Assembly (NCBI GenBank): GCA_013397115.1
Contig: VWZW01007303.1
Location: forward strand, 303,476 to 367,475
From: Edolisoma coerulescens
Taxonomy: Eukaryota > Chordata > Aves > Passeriformes > Campephagidae
DNA: 64,000 nucleotides
Direction: 5' to 3'
Position 1 is the first letter of the stretch; each line of letters opens with the position of its first letter. The notes beneath the pieces were generated by a model. The model saw nothing but the letters and a program-made list of their open reading frames with translations, did no database searches and was not told the origin of the DNA. The position numbers and the translations under genes are program-made. Shown in pieces: positions 13,301 to 28,300 of the stretch.

Positions 13301-16300
13301 AGATGAAGAGATGAAATTTCAAGCTCTGAAGCCTCTCTCTTGCAAGGACTTTGAGCAGGGCTCCCACTGTGAGCAAAGTCAAAGTGTGGGGAGTCAGGTC
13401 TGTGGTCAGTTCCCATGAAGTGGAAGAGTTTTCCAGGTCACAGACTTCAAATCCCTTCTGGAGCAGAAGGGCTCAGAGCAGGACATGGTCGGGTTGCCAT
13501 TCACTGCCCTTGTAGTGGCATAGTACCCATAAAGCTGTGCTAAGGAGGGAGAGGTGCCATAAAAAAATATTACACCAATCACACACTTTTATGTGATGCC
13601 TCTCTTCGCTCTGACACCAATTGTATTGGATTTTTGTTCTGTTTGGTGTGAATTTCAGGGGAGAGTCTTTTGACTTACTGCCAGTTTGCAAAGACAGAGC
13701 AAGTGCTGGTTTGTGGTGTCTCCTCCCTTGGCTGATCCCCATGTCAGCCTATTTGTGCTGACAGGCCCTGTGTAAGATACCCACGAGGGCAGGAAATTGC
13801 CAGCAGGTTTTAGTCTCTGACCCAAATTCTTGAGATTTGTCCTTGAGATTTTTGCCCATTCTCGAAGAACTGATTCCTGTGACTAAAATGCCATTTCACT
13901 CCTCCTCCTCCTGCCCAGCCTTTAAGTGCTCTGTAAGTCGAGGGGGCTGTTAACTGACTGGAATTGAAAAATCCACCTACATTGCTGTTGTTTGTGCCCT
14001 ACAGTGTTTGTCTCCAGCCCGAATCCTTTATATGAGTGTTCCGAAGGCAGTGTCGGGAGCAGTCTGCTTCTCACATTAATCACCAGCTGTGTAATGAGGC
14101 TTCATGTGTGCTCTGCTAATAACCAAATCACTGCCCTTATCTGAGCCTCTCTGGTGCTGAAGTTGGTTGCTCCTGTGATGTCCTGCCTCGCTGTGCTGTT
14201 TGGGAATAGACCTCCCTGAATTATCTGCCTCCAACTCCAGGTTCCTGGAGCATGACAGTGTCCAGTCCTTGTTATCTTGCAGTGCCTGTGAATCGTGAAC
14301 TAATTAATGTGAAAGCTGCATTAGGAGCAGCTGAATCTGTATTTTTAGCTGTACATTCACATGTTGTTAGTGACCTCACCCCAAAAGTGCTGAACCTGTT
14401 GCTGCTGGGAGCTGCTTTTTGCTGCTGGTTTTGACAACACTGTTTTCTCCTGCCTTCTGGCTTTGCTAGAAACCTTCCAGCAGTCCCTGTCAGAACTTTC
14501 CCAGCTCTGATTGCCTGGCAGGAGAAGCCCCAGAGAGCTCCTTCACTGGCCTGTATCAGCCCCAGGGTGATACAAATAGCAGTGTAGGCAGTGTTCCCAA
14601 GGTCTCTTGTGTGGTGACCCAGCTATCTACTGGCACAGTTGCTTTTCTTACTTTCTACAGGAGCCAGCTGATGTCCCCAGTGTAACAAACAACAGGTTAA
14701 CTTTTGTTAACCTCTGGTTCATTTCTGGACAGAGTTGGTAGCTCTTGTCCTCTTGTTTTCCCTCTCTGGGCCTTTTCTCATACTCATGCCTTGTTCCTCA
14801 GTGTGTGCTGTGGGAGCAGGAGCGTTTCTTCAGCTTTTCAAATTGTGTTTTTCTGCTCTCTCCAGCAATCTGCAGAGCGCTGTGTGAGCACACTGCTGGA
14901 CCTCATCCAGACCAAGGTCAACTACGTGGTGCAGGAGGCCATCGTGGTCATCAGAGACATCTTCCGCAAGTACCCCAACAAGTATGTGGAAGTAGCCTCA
15001 GATTTTGTTGGAAGCACTTGTCTGCCATCATCAGAACAGAGCAGAGCTCAGCTCACCAGGGCTCTGAAACAAAGGTGGAAGCAATGATCCCACTCCTAGT
15101 TTGGTAGGATTCAGGTGTTGGCTCTAGATGAGGTGTCAGCCTGGCTCGTTATTAGTTTGAATTGAAAGGTTTTGCTTCCCCACCACTCCATATTGAAGCC
15201 TGGATCAAAAACCAGTAAAGCTCTTGCACAGGATGCCAGAAGGAAAATATGACAAAGTTTACAGCATCAGGATATTCTGGGTTTGCTAATTTCCTCTAGA
15301 AATCCCTGAAGTCTCCTCACACAAGGCTGTGAAAGTTCATGGCTCCCATGGTCCGAGATCCCAGTCAGGCTGTGCTGAACAAAACACTGCTGGCTTTTCC
15401 CACCAAGTGTTCCCTCTGGCCTGGGCAGAACTCAGCTTCTCTTGTGCTCGTTCTGCAATGAGGTTTTGTCTCCTCAGCCACAGAACTGCAGCAATGTTTT
15501 TCAGCAGAGACTTCATGCTCACCTAAAAAATAACAGGGGACATCTGCGGGCCTCCCTGGCAGTTCCTGCTGTCAGTCTCAGAAATTCCCTGCTTGTGACA
15601 GGGATACCCACACACAGAATCAGGGGAAGCTTAATTAGTGTGGGATATTGTCTGGTTTGCCGTAAAGCCTTGGGGGGAGTGTGATACCCAGTTTAGAGTT
15701 ACCAGGCTGAAGCCTCCAGCAAGGCTGCAGGATCTGAGTCAGACTCATGGTCTGAACTGTTGGATCAAACATTCCCATTAGCAAACAGAAAGGGAGGCAG
15801 CTTTATCTTGAACTCCACATCTGGGTGGTCTTGCTGATGGATTAAACTGCAAAGACCCTGTGAGATCTCAGAGCTCAGCTTGAGGGAAAAAAATGCCTGG
15901 GAATATCTTCTGTAGTTGAATGAAAATGCTGCTTGTTGTGTAGAAATACAAAACATTAACTCAGTGCAGGATTCTCTGCTGAGTGATGGGGGCGGGAATG
16001 GAGTAAAACAAGTCCAGTTCACCCCAGTAATCCACCTGCATTCTGACAAACCAGGTATGAGAGCATCATTGCCACTCTGTGTGAGAACCTGGATTCCCTG
16101 GATGAGCCAGATGCCAGAGCTGCCATGATCTGGATAGTGGGCGAGTATGCCGAAAGAATTGACAATGCAGATGAGCTGCTGGAGAGTTTCCTGGAGGGTT
16201 TCCATGATGAAAGTACTCAGGTAAAGTTGCAATGTGCATCTTGTCTGTAGTGTTTCACACAGTGTGTTTATGGGATGGACAGTAAATGTTATTGCAGTGG

Positions 16301-19300
16301 TTAGACAATACCTGTCAGTGAAAGCTTCAATATTGGGCTAAAATAAAACTCTTGGGAATCTGCAGTTTTGCTTTGTTGTCCGTGTCTCCAAAACTTCCCT
16401 TTTTGGAAGGACAAGACGGAACTGGAAGGTGTTCAAGATGTTGCATATTTCTTGGGGGAATGGCTGTACTGGGGACCAGAACTTAGAGGAATAGTGATGG
16501 GATGCATCACAGTACAACACAAACCTCAGCGTGCTGCTCAGGGACTTGTCTGTGAAAGTGTTTGCAACAGGCAAGGGTCTGAGTCTCGTTATCCTGGGTT
16601 TCACTGGCAGAGAATAGTGTAATGCTGTGAGGAAACTCAAGTCTTATGTTTTATATCAGTAAAGGATGGGGAGACTTGGGAGATGTTGTTAAAGCATGAA
16701 TTAATGTTTAGTCTCTCCCGTGCCCCTCTCTCTCAGGTGCAGCTCACCCTCCTGACTGCGATAGTGAAGCTGTTCTTGAAAAAGCCTTCTGAGACACAGG
16801 AGCTGGTCCAGCAGGTCCTCAGCCTGGCCACACAGGTAAGCCCAGCTATCCAGTGACCCAGAGCCCTGCAGACTGTGCTGTGTAATGTTTCCCATCTGCC
16901 AGGCCAGTCAGCTTTGCAGTAGATGGGAGTCAAGGGTGTTCCCTTCTCTCCCAAAGGGACTCTATTTAAAAGCTGCTCTGTGCCTGTTACCATCTGGAAT
17001 CTGCCTTCTCCTTCTTAGCTCTTGCTTTGTCTGAATTCCATCCCCATTCACTCACTAAACAGAAGGTTAGGGACAATGTAGAATTATCAATAAACCAAAA
17101 TTCTTTCTCCTTGAAGGTGGCTTGCAGTTAAACATCTGGAGCTATAACAGAGGGAAAGAGCCTGGCAAAGACTTTGTTCTGTGAACAGCAAAGTTTAAGC
17201 AGTGCTATGAAAAGGAAAGAGCTGAAGTTTGGGGTTTTTCCTTTGTACTTGGATGCTGTCAACCAAGGTGGCAGCTTTGCTGGAGGCTGTAGCAGTGGGT
17301 TAAGATCACGGATTCATTATGCATGAGGAGCTGAGTTATGAGCTCAGATCACTGCAGGCAAGGCTGGGCTCGAGCTGGCAGACACAACTGCTGTGGTTCT
17401 AGAGGACAAAAGTGGAGATGTCCTGGTGGCAGGGGTGGGTAAGATCTGAGCTGATCTTCTTGCACTCCCTGGCTGCATTGACTGGGGTAAAGTGCCCAAA
17501 AAGAGCAGCTCCTCTCCAGACCTGCTGTGTCAAGTGATAAAAATAGTCTGCCAGCTGAATGGGCTGTGATTGTTTCAGAGCAGAAAACCTGGAGTCAATC
17601 ATCAGCTGGCCTTTCTGATCCTCTTTGCTGCAAGAAATCATGGCTGTGGACTTACTGCACTTAAACCTTTTATTCATCCCTTTGGGGAGTTGCATTGGTC
17701 AGCAGCAACAAACCCATGACCTGCTTTTCTTGCTTCAAAACCTGCTATTAGGCAGGATCTGAGCTGCTCTTCAGAGAGGAGTGGGCCAAGGGCACACTGT
17801 ATCAGTTGTCTGAGCCAACAGAAGAAAGGTACTAAGTGTTAAAACCCACTGTGCTGAGTCACAAAACATTTAATGGCACCCTTGGAATATAGCAGGCGTC
17901 TGGGTTTTTTTCTCTGTTTGTCACAAATGTTGATTCAGTCTGGCTTTTTGTATTTTATATGAATAATAAGTCAGTGTAGGATAACTGGCTGTAAAACACT
18001 GAAAAACCTTATGCTTGAAGGTCTGATTTCTAGGTAAGAGATGGTGTTTTTCACTTGAGTGGGAGAGTAATTACACGTGTGTTTCTTTCCCCAGCTTAGG
18101 TATTGTTGCACTTGGAGTGTCTCAGGGTTTGTCTGCGCAGCAGGCTGCAGGTGTGATTGTAGCAGGAGCCAGCTTCATCCAGCCAGCACTGGTAAAAATA
18201 GCAGTGGAGCAGCTGGGGATGGAAGAAACACAGGAATTGAGGTCTCAGACCTCTGCATCCCCATTGCTGTTGTGGCACAGTCATGGGTGGGGAGCTGAGA
18301 TAGCCAGGGTTCATTGGTGTTGCACCACAGACCCTGGAGATGAGAGAGTTGGGAGAGAAATTGGGAAAGATTTGAGCCTCTTGTTTCAGTAGGTTTGAGT
18401 TTCCAGTGTGTTTTTCTGGCTGTGGGAAGAAGCAGTCAGCCTTGAATCTGTAGGTGCGAGTAGGAGAATGTGGCCTTTTATGTGTGCCCTTGCAGAAACC
18501 CTGCCTGATCCTGCAGAGTCTGGGAGGGATTGTTAAGGGCAAAAGGGTGTAAAGAGTCACAATTCTACCATCAAACAAAACCAGCTCTGCAGAGACAACG
18601 TGGGAGACAACAGACAGATTTATTTAGGTCCTTACAAGCAAAATGAGCTCAGCTCAGTCTCGTTCCAGGAGGAGGTTTGAGAATGTCTTGAGGCAGGAGG
18701 CAGATGGCAGATGCAGGTTCTAACAGGTCAGCAGCAGCAGCAATGAGAGCACAGCAGAGAAAAAGAAGTGCCAAGAGGAAGGCTGGTGAGGTGTACAGTA
18801 TTTTGCTGGAATTTTTTAGGGAAAAAACCCCTCAGGAACATTTATCCTGTTATTTTGCTGATGGGAGGATTAAAAATCCGAGCTCTTGTTTCCGTGAACA
18901 GTTCATTACATTAAACCTCAGCACCTCCCTCTCTCTAGAACATTATCAGCAAACCATCCCCACTCACTTTGCTGCTCTGGGCAGAGCTGCTCAAAGAGGA
19001 GAGAAATAATTAGCACTTCATGCAGAGGCAAAAGTAGCTGCAGTAAAACAAGGATCTTATTGACAGCTGGAGAGCTGATGAAGTATCCTAAGTGTGTATC
19101 ATTAGCATCTCTCCATACTTCATTAGATAACTAAAAGGCAGGATAAATAAGATCTCTTTCGCTGTAAAGAATATGGCTTATTAAGATGTGGCTCTGCAGC
19201 ATCTTTTTTGTCCAGCAGTGCCCTTGGGTAAGTCATCTATTTCCAGGGATCTTGGATCATTCTGCAGTATTGTGTGTCTGCTTTTAGTATGAAACAGTCA

Positions 19301-22300
19301 TTGCCACTCATGTTCTTTTCTCCTGGATTTCTCCTAACACTTACTGGCAGGAAAGTTTGGAAAGCAGTTGATAGTTCTGTGGTTTGGAGCAATTGTGGGA
19401 TGTAAATCCTGGGCTTTTTGCTCCCTGACCAGCTGAGCAGGAAGTCAAGCATTAATACTGTTGGTTCTCATTTTTAACTTTAAGATGTTCATCTCAACAA
19501 GCAGTTTGTAACATCATTTTGAAATTGGTGGCTGCTGGCGGGTTGGGATTTTTTTAATCCAGCAGAATCATTGCTGGAAGAATAAAGTGATTACAGGCAT
19601 TGGTTCTCTTCAGAACTGTGAGTGATGCATTGCTTTGTCTCAGGATTCTGACAACCCAGACCTGCGGGATCGTGGCTACATCTACTGGCGCCTTCTTTCC
19701 ACGGATCCAGTGACTGCCAAGGAAGTGGTGCTCTCAGAAAAGCCCCTGATTTCTGAGGAGACTGATCTGATTGAGCCAACCCTGCTGGATGAGCTGATCT
19801 GCCACATTGGGTCTCTGGCTTCCGTGTACCACAAACCACCCAACGCTTTCGTGGAGGGGAGCCACGGGATCCACCGCAAGCACCTGCCAATCCACCATGG
19901 GAGGTGAGCCCAGGCAGCCCTGGGGATCATGGGCAGGGTTGGTTGTTTCTTTCTAGCAAACAGTCCAAAAGATGCCAAGATCCTTTAGAACACCCTAGTG
20001 GGATTTTATTGATAGTTTGCAGGTCATCCAAGGGGCTGTTTCATGCAGAATGTGATCCTGGGTATGGAGTTTCCGAGTTCCTGGGTCAGAAGACACAGGA
20101 AGTATCAAAGTTCCTGTGCGAGGAGAAGCTGTGATGTTTTTTGATGAGACATTGGTTTTAAGTGCTCTTGACGTGAATTTGAGTAGAAAAGCAGAAGCTT
20201 TGGATGAGTGGTGCAAGGAGGACTAGAGTGAGAACAGGCATCTTTCAGAAGATGATTTTGTAGGAGCTTTGCTTCAGCAGCAGCGCAGCTTTACGAGCCT
20301 GTCTCCTGGAATGCAGTGTCACTTTCCTGGAACAGGCAAGCACAGGGATCCTTCACTGCTGGAACGTGAAATGGAGGCGGATTGGTGAAACTCCCTTTCT
20401 CCCTTGGTGCCTGTAAAGCAAGGGAAGTGCAAAAGCCATCTAAGCCCTGTCACTGTTGGGGCTTAAAAGAAAAGGAGTAGACTGACATGGGTCTGTCTGA
20501 CCTTTGGGAGGTGGGGGAAATGCTTTGGCTCATTGCCTGGTGCTTTAATGCCTCCCTGGGATCAGAGTTCTGGCAGCAGGTCAGTTCTGCAAGAGCAGGC
20601 AGTGCCTCAGTCCCAGCTGGGGCTGTGTTGCTGTTGGGCCTGTTCCCATGGTCCCTCATTCAGGTGAGCAGTTTGCTATTTTCCCTAATGGTATTAATTA
20701 CAAAAATGAGTGTATTTTGCAGCAAGAGGCAGAGTAGCCAGGCTTACCTCTTAATAATATTCCCAAAGTGACATTTGGAGTGCTATTTTTTGCTGTTGCA
20801 CTGATAAATCAGTGTGCGATGCTGCTTCTTTGCTATTTTCTGACACCACTTCTCTGCTATTCTTAGCAACTAAAGCTATTTCTGTGGTGGCTGGCTTTGG
20901 GAAGCTGAGTTGTTTTCTCCCTGCCTATGAAATCAAGTCTGGCTGCACTGACCCAGAATCAGCAAGCACAAATCTACCAGTTGGACAGGAAAAGCAGTGG
21001 CCACTTTCCTACCTCTCCTAATCAAAGATTTGTCTCAAAATGAGCTGGGGTAGCTTTGGGTTTTGGTGTTACCAGCCTTCCTGTACACTGTTGTTCCAGG
21101 TCACTGCAGAAAATAGCATTTTAGGGGATTTAGCTCAGAGAATTCAGCTTTTTGAAGGAGCAGTTTATGAGCTTCTTGCATGTACTCTGTATGTGCTTGA
21201 CTCTCATTGCTCATGCTCAGTCTGCTGACCTTAAATATTTTCTGACTTTGGCAGAACTATTGCTTCAAAAAAAAAACCCAAAAAACAAATCTCCAGGCCT
21301 CAGTCAGCAGTGGCAAGCTGGGGGAAGGTCTGAGGGGTGCTCAGCAGAGCTTGCTGCACACTGATCACGCTGATGCAGTGGTAAATGAAAGAAAAGAATT
21401 AATTTAATAGTTAACTTCTTCTCCAGGCTTCTCTGATGGGAGCTCACCTCAAGAGGCCCCATTATTGGGGTTTTCTGCATCAGTTTAAGGCAAGTTAAAG
21501 GTGTCCAGTGAAAGATAAGTCCAAACAGTGAGGTGAGGTGATTTTCTGTGCGACTCCTGCACTCCAGTGACCATTCTGGTGGCTGACCCGTGTGGTAGAG
21601 ACTGATGGCACTGTGAGAGAGGGGGATGGGGAGATGTCCACAGTGAATCTGATTTAAGAGGATCAGGACAGCGTTGCCTTGAGTGGTGCTTCCCTGGGTA
21701 CAACCTAGGAGGAGTTCTGGTTGGCAGAACACACTTAGATGGCGTTTTGATTCATTTATTTTTCATTCAGAGCACTGTAGGACAGGTTTCTTGCAGCTCT
21801 CAGCTGATGGGCAGAGCCATTGAACAGCTCACAGATGGTGAAATGTTCCTGCCTCTTCAGTGAGCCCAAGTGTCACAGAGCTGCAGATGTATCCCGAGGG
21901 ATGGGGAGAAATCTGATTGCTTGGCAGTGTTTCCTCCTGTGGTGGCTCCCACCACCCCTGCTCAGCTGTAATTCAGCTGGGAAATTTGGGGAGATGTTAA
22001 AAGGGCTCCTGGGAGAAGCAAATCTGGTTTGACTTGGGCAGGAGTCTCCATTTCCTTATTTCTCAAGTGGCTACAGGAAATTTTTGATTTTGGTTCAGGC
22101 TGTGCATCCCTTGTGACTCCAACACCTGGGAACTGCTGGGGGCTGAACTCAGAGGACCAAATCTCCAATTCCCACAGCCAAACCCAAAACTGTAAGGGGG
22201 AAATAAATCTTGTATCAAGTCTTTTTGCCCTTTTTAACCCACATATTCTTTATTAATTTCTTTTCTTTCAAAGAAAATGCAAAGTTGTTTATAGGAACCT

Positions 22301-25300
22301 CTTTAAAGAGACCCATTCTCCACAAATGGAAGCTTTGGGGTTTTGCTTTTTTAAAACAAACCCACTTAGCTTTGTCCTTTCCTAATTTCTTGTTGGGCTT
22401 TGGGGCAGCAGCAGTTACACAAGACACGGAGGGATTTCTGTGTCTCCATCAGGAGAAGGATGAGTAAGTGTTGAAGGGGTGGAGTGTTAGAGGGATTATA
22501 TCCTGGGAAGGAACCAAGTGGTTTGTGCTGTGCCTCTCTCGGAGAGGCTGTTCCTGTTCCCAGGCTGGGGGTGGGAGTGGATCACAGTCACCACCTCTCC
22601 TCAGGAATGCTTCAGTGAGCAGTTCAGCACACTCAGCACTCTCCCTGCTGAAGGCAGCAGCAGAAAGGACAGCTAATATTAGTGCTATTGGGGCTCTGAA
22701 GCTTTTAATGCAAAGAAGCTTTCAACCCCTTCCTGCTGCTGCCTGGTAACTAATTCATTCTGCACTCCTTATGCTCCATCTTTTCCTCCTGGCACTGGAA
22801 TTGGGAGCAGCTTATACTCTCAATCTTTCCCCTCAATAGCTGAATAAGGATAAGAGAATTTTGGCTACTCAGAATCAGGAGCTGCAGTGCTTGCAGAACA
22901 GCCCCAGTGTTAAACACCTTGTCAGGACACTAATTCTCCCAGCAATTGTGAGCAGTTACCTGCTGGCTGCAGGAACATGAGCCAGAAATCATTTTATCAG
23001 TTACTACCTGAAACAGGATATAAAATGGGCTTTAATTATCTAAAATATGAGCATCTCTGGATTTAAAGAATAAATACATTGTAGTGAGTTCTCCGGGAGC
23101 TACAGTTATTTTTTTTTTACCCTCTCCTTGTTATCAAATTCAGTGACAAGTGAATATAAAAGATATAAAAGGTAGCCAGACTGCATATGATGATGGATTT
23201 TAGAAGCTGCATAATGAGTGTTTCTAGACTAGTAATTAGCATGCCTACTAACTCAGGGGAAAGGAAATTATTGATAGAAGGGAGGAATCAATTTTAGATT
23301 GAGTTTTTCAATTAGAAAAGACGGATGGACCTTGCTGCTGGTCAGGAGAAGGTGATTAATCTAGATCTGAGGGAAGTGGTGGAGTTTGCACTGGTTAGAG
23401 TAAAGGCTCAAGGGTTTTATCAGTGTTAGATCTCTGAGGAAATCTGGATTATTTATTTTTCCCCGTGTTTTCATGTCATTCTCAGGCCCAGTGGGCTGAA
23501 AATCATCTCTGTGGGTTTATTCTGAGGTAGGAAATGCTTCTTTTCAGTCCTGTAGCCCACGTGGTCCCCATGGCTCTCTGTTTTGGAGGGGGTCTGTGGT
23601 TCTCAGGGTGGGTAGGATTCACCCCTTGCAAGATTCCCTTTGCTGGGCTGAAAACCATGTACAGTGCAGGGAAAATCTTTGTGCTCAAAGTGGTGAAGAG
23701 CCACGTGCCACAACCCTGCCTGCTGCAGGACAGTGGCCACAGCAGCTGCTGGGACCCTCTTTTGCCTGGCTGCTGCTGCTGAGCTACCTCTGGCTGTGTT
23801 TCCCCATGCTGGGAACCTGGAACTGGTGACCAAAGGTGACTGATACTTGTCTTTTCTGCTTCTTGTTCTGCCCCCACAGCACTGATGCTGGTGACAGCCC
23901 CGTGGGCACCACGACCACCACAAACCTGGAGCAGCCACAGGTCATCCCCTCCCAGGGTGACCTCCTGGGGGACCTCCTCAACCTGGACCTGGGGCCCCCT
24001 GTGAATGTGCCCCAGGTGTCCTCCATGCAGATGGGTGCTGTGGACCTGCTGGGAGGAGGGCTGGACAGCTTGGTAAGCAGCACATCCTCTGTAGCTGATG
24101 GGAGATAATTGGAGCTGTGCTTATCTCTGCAAAGCCTTGATCATTTGTGCTTTTGCTGCTCAGTGAGCTGAGCTCCCAGTGCTGAGTCCTGAAACTCCAG
24201 GAGGATTTAACCAGAGTTATTGTACCAACTTTCAGCAGGCTTTTCCTGCTCTACAGTGAATGGTGCTGCATGCTGTAGAATCCCCATGGTCAGTGGATAT
24301 ATTTGTTCTGTGCTTTTTCTGTCTGCAGAAGAAAACCAGAAAGTTGCTTTAAGGATGTAAAAGTGTTTCACTGCTTTCTATTTAAATCAGGCTCCCTTTC
24401 AAGAAGGCATTTATTCCACCCAGTTCCCAGCCCTCCTGCATTTCAGTGCTAAAGCTCTCAGGCTGTAACCCTGTGCCTCCCCATTTGTGTATTCTCCAGA
24501 GCATGTCAGGGTTTAATATCGGTGACATTTTAATTGCAGTGAGGTCAAGAGGGAGCTCTCTCTGCAGTCCTCCCTGTGCCAGGGCTGCTCACAAGGCACC
24601 TGCCCTGGCACTAACAGGGTCAGGCTCCAGTGGGAGCAGTCACACCTCCCTTCTGCTCTGGGGAGTGAGCTGGGCAGGAGCTGCAGTGAGAGAATCACTG
24701 AGCCAGGAGCCAGCAGCAGGGGAGAGGTCAGTGCTGTGGTTTTTAGGCTGGTGGCAGCCAAGCAGTGAGGAGTGGTGACTGTAAGGATCAGCCTGGGAGC
24801 TGTTCCCGAGGCAGGGAGCACAGCACACAGATCCCCAGCTCCCTGCTCCCCACAGGGGTGAGAAGCACTCCTAGGTGTATTTGCACCATGTAAATCAAGT
24901 AAGACTGCCCCAGTGGACGTAGCTGGGTGATTTTCAGACCTGCAGTGGGTTTGTCTTACTTGAGGTTTGGTTTGTGATGGGTTGGGCTGGGTTATCTCTG
25001 CCTGATTTAGGTGCACTTTCAATTCTGAGTCAAGCTCTGAATAACAGAGGTAGGAGGCAGCTGGATGAACCTCAATTCAACAAATCCTTATCTGTCAAAT
25101 ATATATTTTTTTAAGCTGCCATAAAATTATTAAAGCAAATATTAAACCCATTTCCAGCTCCAGTGTTTCATGGGCTAATGAGCTGGAAACAACCTAACCC
25201 TCAATGGCACTGGCACTCCCAGAGGTCAGAGGTGCTGTGGGCTCTGCACTCTCCAACCTGAGGTTTGTTTGGTTAGCAAGGACACTGCTCTTACTGGGGA

Positions 25301-28300
25301 TTAGCAAAATGGTCAAGCTGGACTTGCTGGGAAAGCAGGCAGTGAGCCCAGAGCAGTGACCTGTGCAGCCTTTCCCTGCACTGCAAGACGTGCACCTGGG
25401 ACTGGGAATTAAAGCACTGCAGAAGGTGGTGCTGCCTGTGGTGCCACAGAATGGTTTGCACTTAAATTCCTCTGTGCTGCCTTCCAGGCCTCTCACCGTA
25501 ACCCTTTGTTTCTCATTAGTGTCACACAAATAAATGGACACAGTAGAACTAAAACTTGGTTTTGGGAGAAGAGCTGTCTCGCAGCTGGCATTAATGGGCT
25601 TAATTTAGTGACCTGTTTTGACAGTGGAGCTGTTAGTTGAAATGGTACCAGGCTTTTACTTAATATTTTTCTCAAGCCTTAAGTACCTCCGTGGGGTTAT
25701 GGAGTGTGATCTGAGAAAATGATCCTGTCTGGATGGGGAGTAGCTGTGCCTGGGGCTGCGTGGCCAGCGCCCTCTCGGCTGAGTAGATGGGGAAGCACTA
25801 AAAACAAATTGTGAATCCTGGTGTGGTTTTTGAAGGTGGATGCTTTCTATTGGAGTGCTGTTGCATCAAAGCTCCAGCTTTTCCTTCCCCTGCTCAGTCT
25901 CTTTTCTCAGGTAACAAGTGACAGGATAAGAGGAAATGGCCTCTGCTTGTGCCAGGGGAGGTTTAAATTGAATATTAGGGAATCTGTCTTCACCAAAAGG
26001 GTTTTCAAGCACTGTCCAGGGCAGTGGTGGGGTCACTTAAAAATCGTGTCGTTTTGGCACTTGGGGACAGGGTTTAGTGTTGGCCTTGGCAGTGCTGGGG
26101 GAATGCTGTGGAGGTCTTTTCCAACCTAAATGACTCTAGGATAATAAGCCTAATTAGTGAGTGAATGTGATCTGTGTGTTTGTTTGTTGCTGTGGGCATG
26201 TGTTTAACAAGTCTCACGCTGGGTTAACTCTAACCTGGTATTACCCAAATTGCTGGGAAGTGTCCTGGGCTGCCGGGCTTGCCAAGAGGATTGGCATTTG
26301 GATCTCAGGCTGATATTAAACCACATTTATGCCGTGCCAAAAGCAGTCTCAAACTGCAGATCCCACAGGCCTGATTTCTGTGTGTGGGGAGGAGGTGAGA
26401 CACATCCCAGTGTGCCCCTTGAAGAAGGGCTGAGCTCTTCACCCTTCGCCAGGGATAAGAAACACCTGGGGGCCAGCAATGCCTGCATTGTTCTGCTTTG
26501 AAATTTCTCTTTCTGATACTCCTTGAGGTTTTTTTAATGCATTTCTTCCCCTGCTTTGTTGGGCAGACCAAGGCTGCACACTCTGTGATGGTGACACAGT
26601 CCTGGGAGTGCCTCAAAGGCAGCTGCAGGTCTGGAAGAGGCTGCTGGCAGGATCTCAGCCAGTTTGTCACACCCACTCAGTGGCATCTGTTTGTCCCCTC
26701 TTCTACCCCCTTGTCTTTGGAGGGGTGTCTCATCAGAGGGATGTTGTTGCAGTGAAAGTCCCAGTGGGACTAACCCAGACAGACCAACAGCAGCGTTGAC
26801 TTCCATGGAAAATGTCATTCTACATTTCCATTTCTTAAACCGTGGGGTTTTATTTTAATTCCAGGCATTTAAATAGAGACTGAGTGGTGTAAAACCACAT
26901 AAACACCAAATTAATATTGTTCATTTGAATTGTCCTCAGCATTGCTAGATATTTATCCCCATGACCAGTGAGACTCCAGCTGCTTGAGAGGTTAATTTCT
27001 TTAGTGAGTAAATCTTATTTTATCTCCATAGTGAGTTGTGTAATTGGTATGAAATGTAACGTGCACGCACAGATGCTGAGCATGTGTTAACAATTAAAAA
27101 GAGGAGAAAAAGGACCTCTGGTACAAGAGCATTGTTTATAAGCAGAGCAGACTTGCTGTAGGACTTAAGGAGAGCTGTTTTCTAGGGAACAGGTTGTGCC
27201 CCAGTTTGCCACCATGGGCAGATCTTGTTCTTCTCTGCTCACTTTTCGTTTTCTATAAAATGGTGACTAAGCCCACTTTACAGAACTATTTGGGATCTCC
27301 AGCTCCACAGTGTAAAGTAGACATAGCAGTCACTAATGGGGGAGAAACTAAACTTCTGGGACAGCAGAGTGCTGGGTGCAGAGCTGTGCATCCCAAGAGC
27401 TGGAGTTTGATGCTTTTTTCCCCTCAAGTGGCTGAATTTCCTGCAGGTTGCAGTCACTCTCCCCAGTCCTGTGCAATGGTGCAGTGCTTTGCAGGATGTC
27501 TGTCTGTGCTGACACGATATTTTTGCCTTTAAACCTTGTTGTGTGTTCATTTGTTCTGCAAATCCAGGGAGCACGAGAGCTCTGCGGGCACACTGTGCTT
27601 CCTGGGAGCCCCTGCATTCAATGGGAGCAGGGCACAGTGGCCAGGAGCCAGGAAGGCTGGCTTGAAATCCGGGGGCAGAGCAGTAAATCTGCAGGAATGG
27701 ACAGGCTTGGATTGTCTGTTATGTAAGGATTTTATTTAGTACTCCAGCCACTCATCTACAAGAATGTTACTGATTCGAGACTGGCAGCTGGTCAGGTTGA
27801 TTTATGTCCTAACTAAAAAGCTGTTTGATAAACACTGAATATCCCCAGTTTTCTGTAATACCTGGGCTGGTTTGGGCTGTTCCAGGTGGGGCTGTGCCTG
27901 ATTAGCCTGCATTTAGGGGGGTCTGACCCAAAGGGTCTTTTCCACACGATTCAGGGCTGTGTCCCACCACTGCAGTGGGATGGAGGGTGGGAGCTGAGCT
28001 CCAGCTCATCCCGAGCTCCAGGCACCATATGCTTGGCAGCCTGGGAAGAAACCCCTGTTCCAGCAGTCTGAAGTGCCTGCCTCATCCCAAAGGCTGTGAG
28101 CAGGGGCTGCTGGTGTCCCTCCCTCCCTGTCTGACTGCTTTCAAGTAGAGAATTCAGTCTGGCCTCAAGGGACAACACCCTGGAATGTTGGGGTTGATTA
28201 GGGACTCACCAATGTTTTATAAAAAAGCCCCAAAGTGACCTCCAGTCTGCCCTGGCTGCCACATTCCTCTCCTGGCTCTGCAAGTGACTTGCTGTGTATA

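Noticed and set aside
14982..15087. Extension of the exon 14866-14981 along its open frame
   Set aside because: The protein departs from beta-adaptin after ...KYPNKY, and a strong gtatgt donor at 14982 joins correctly to the exon at 16055.
18095..18298. Possible extra exon after the acceptor-like tttccccag near 18094
   Set aside because: Flanking exons already join in frame with no missing residues, and the sequence has no adaptin similarity.
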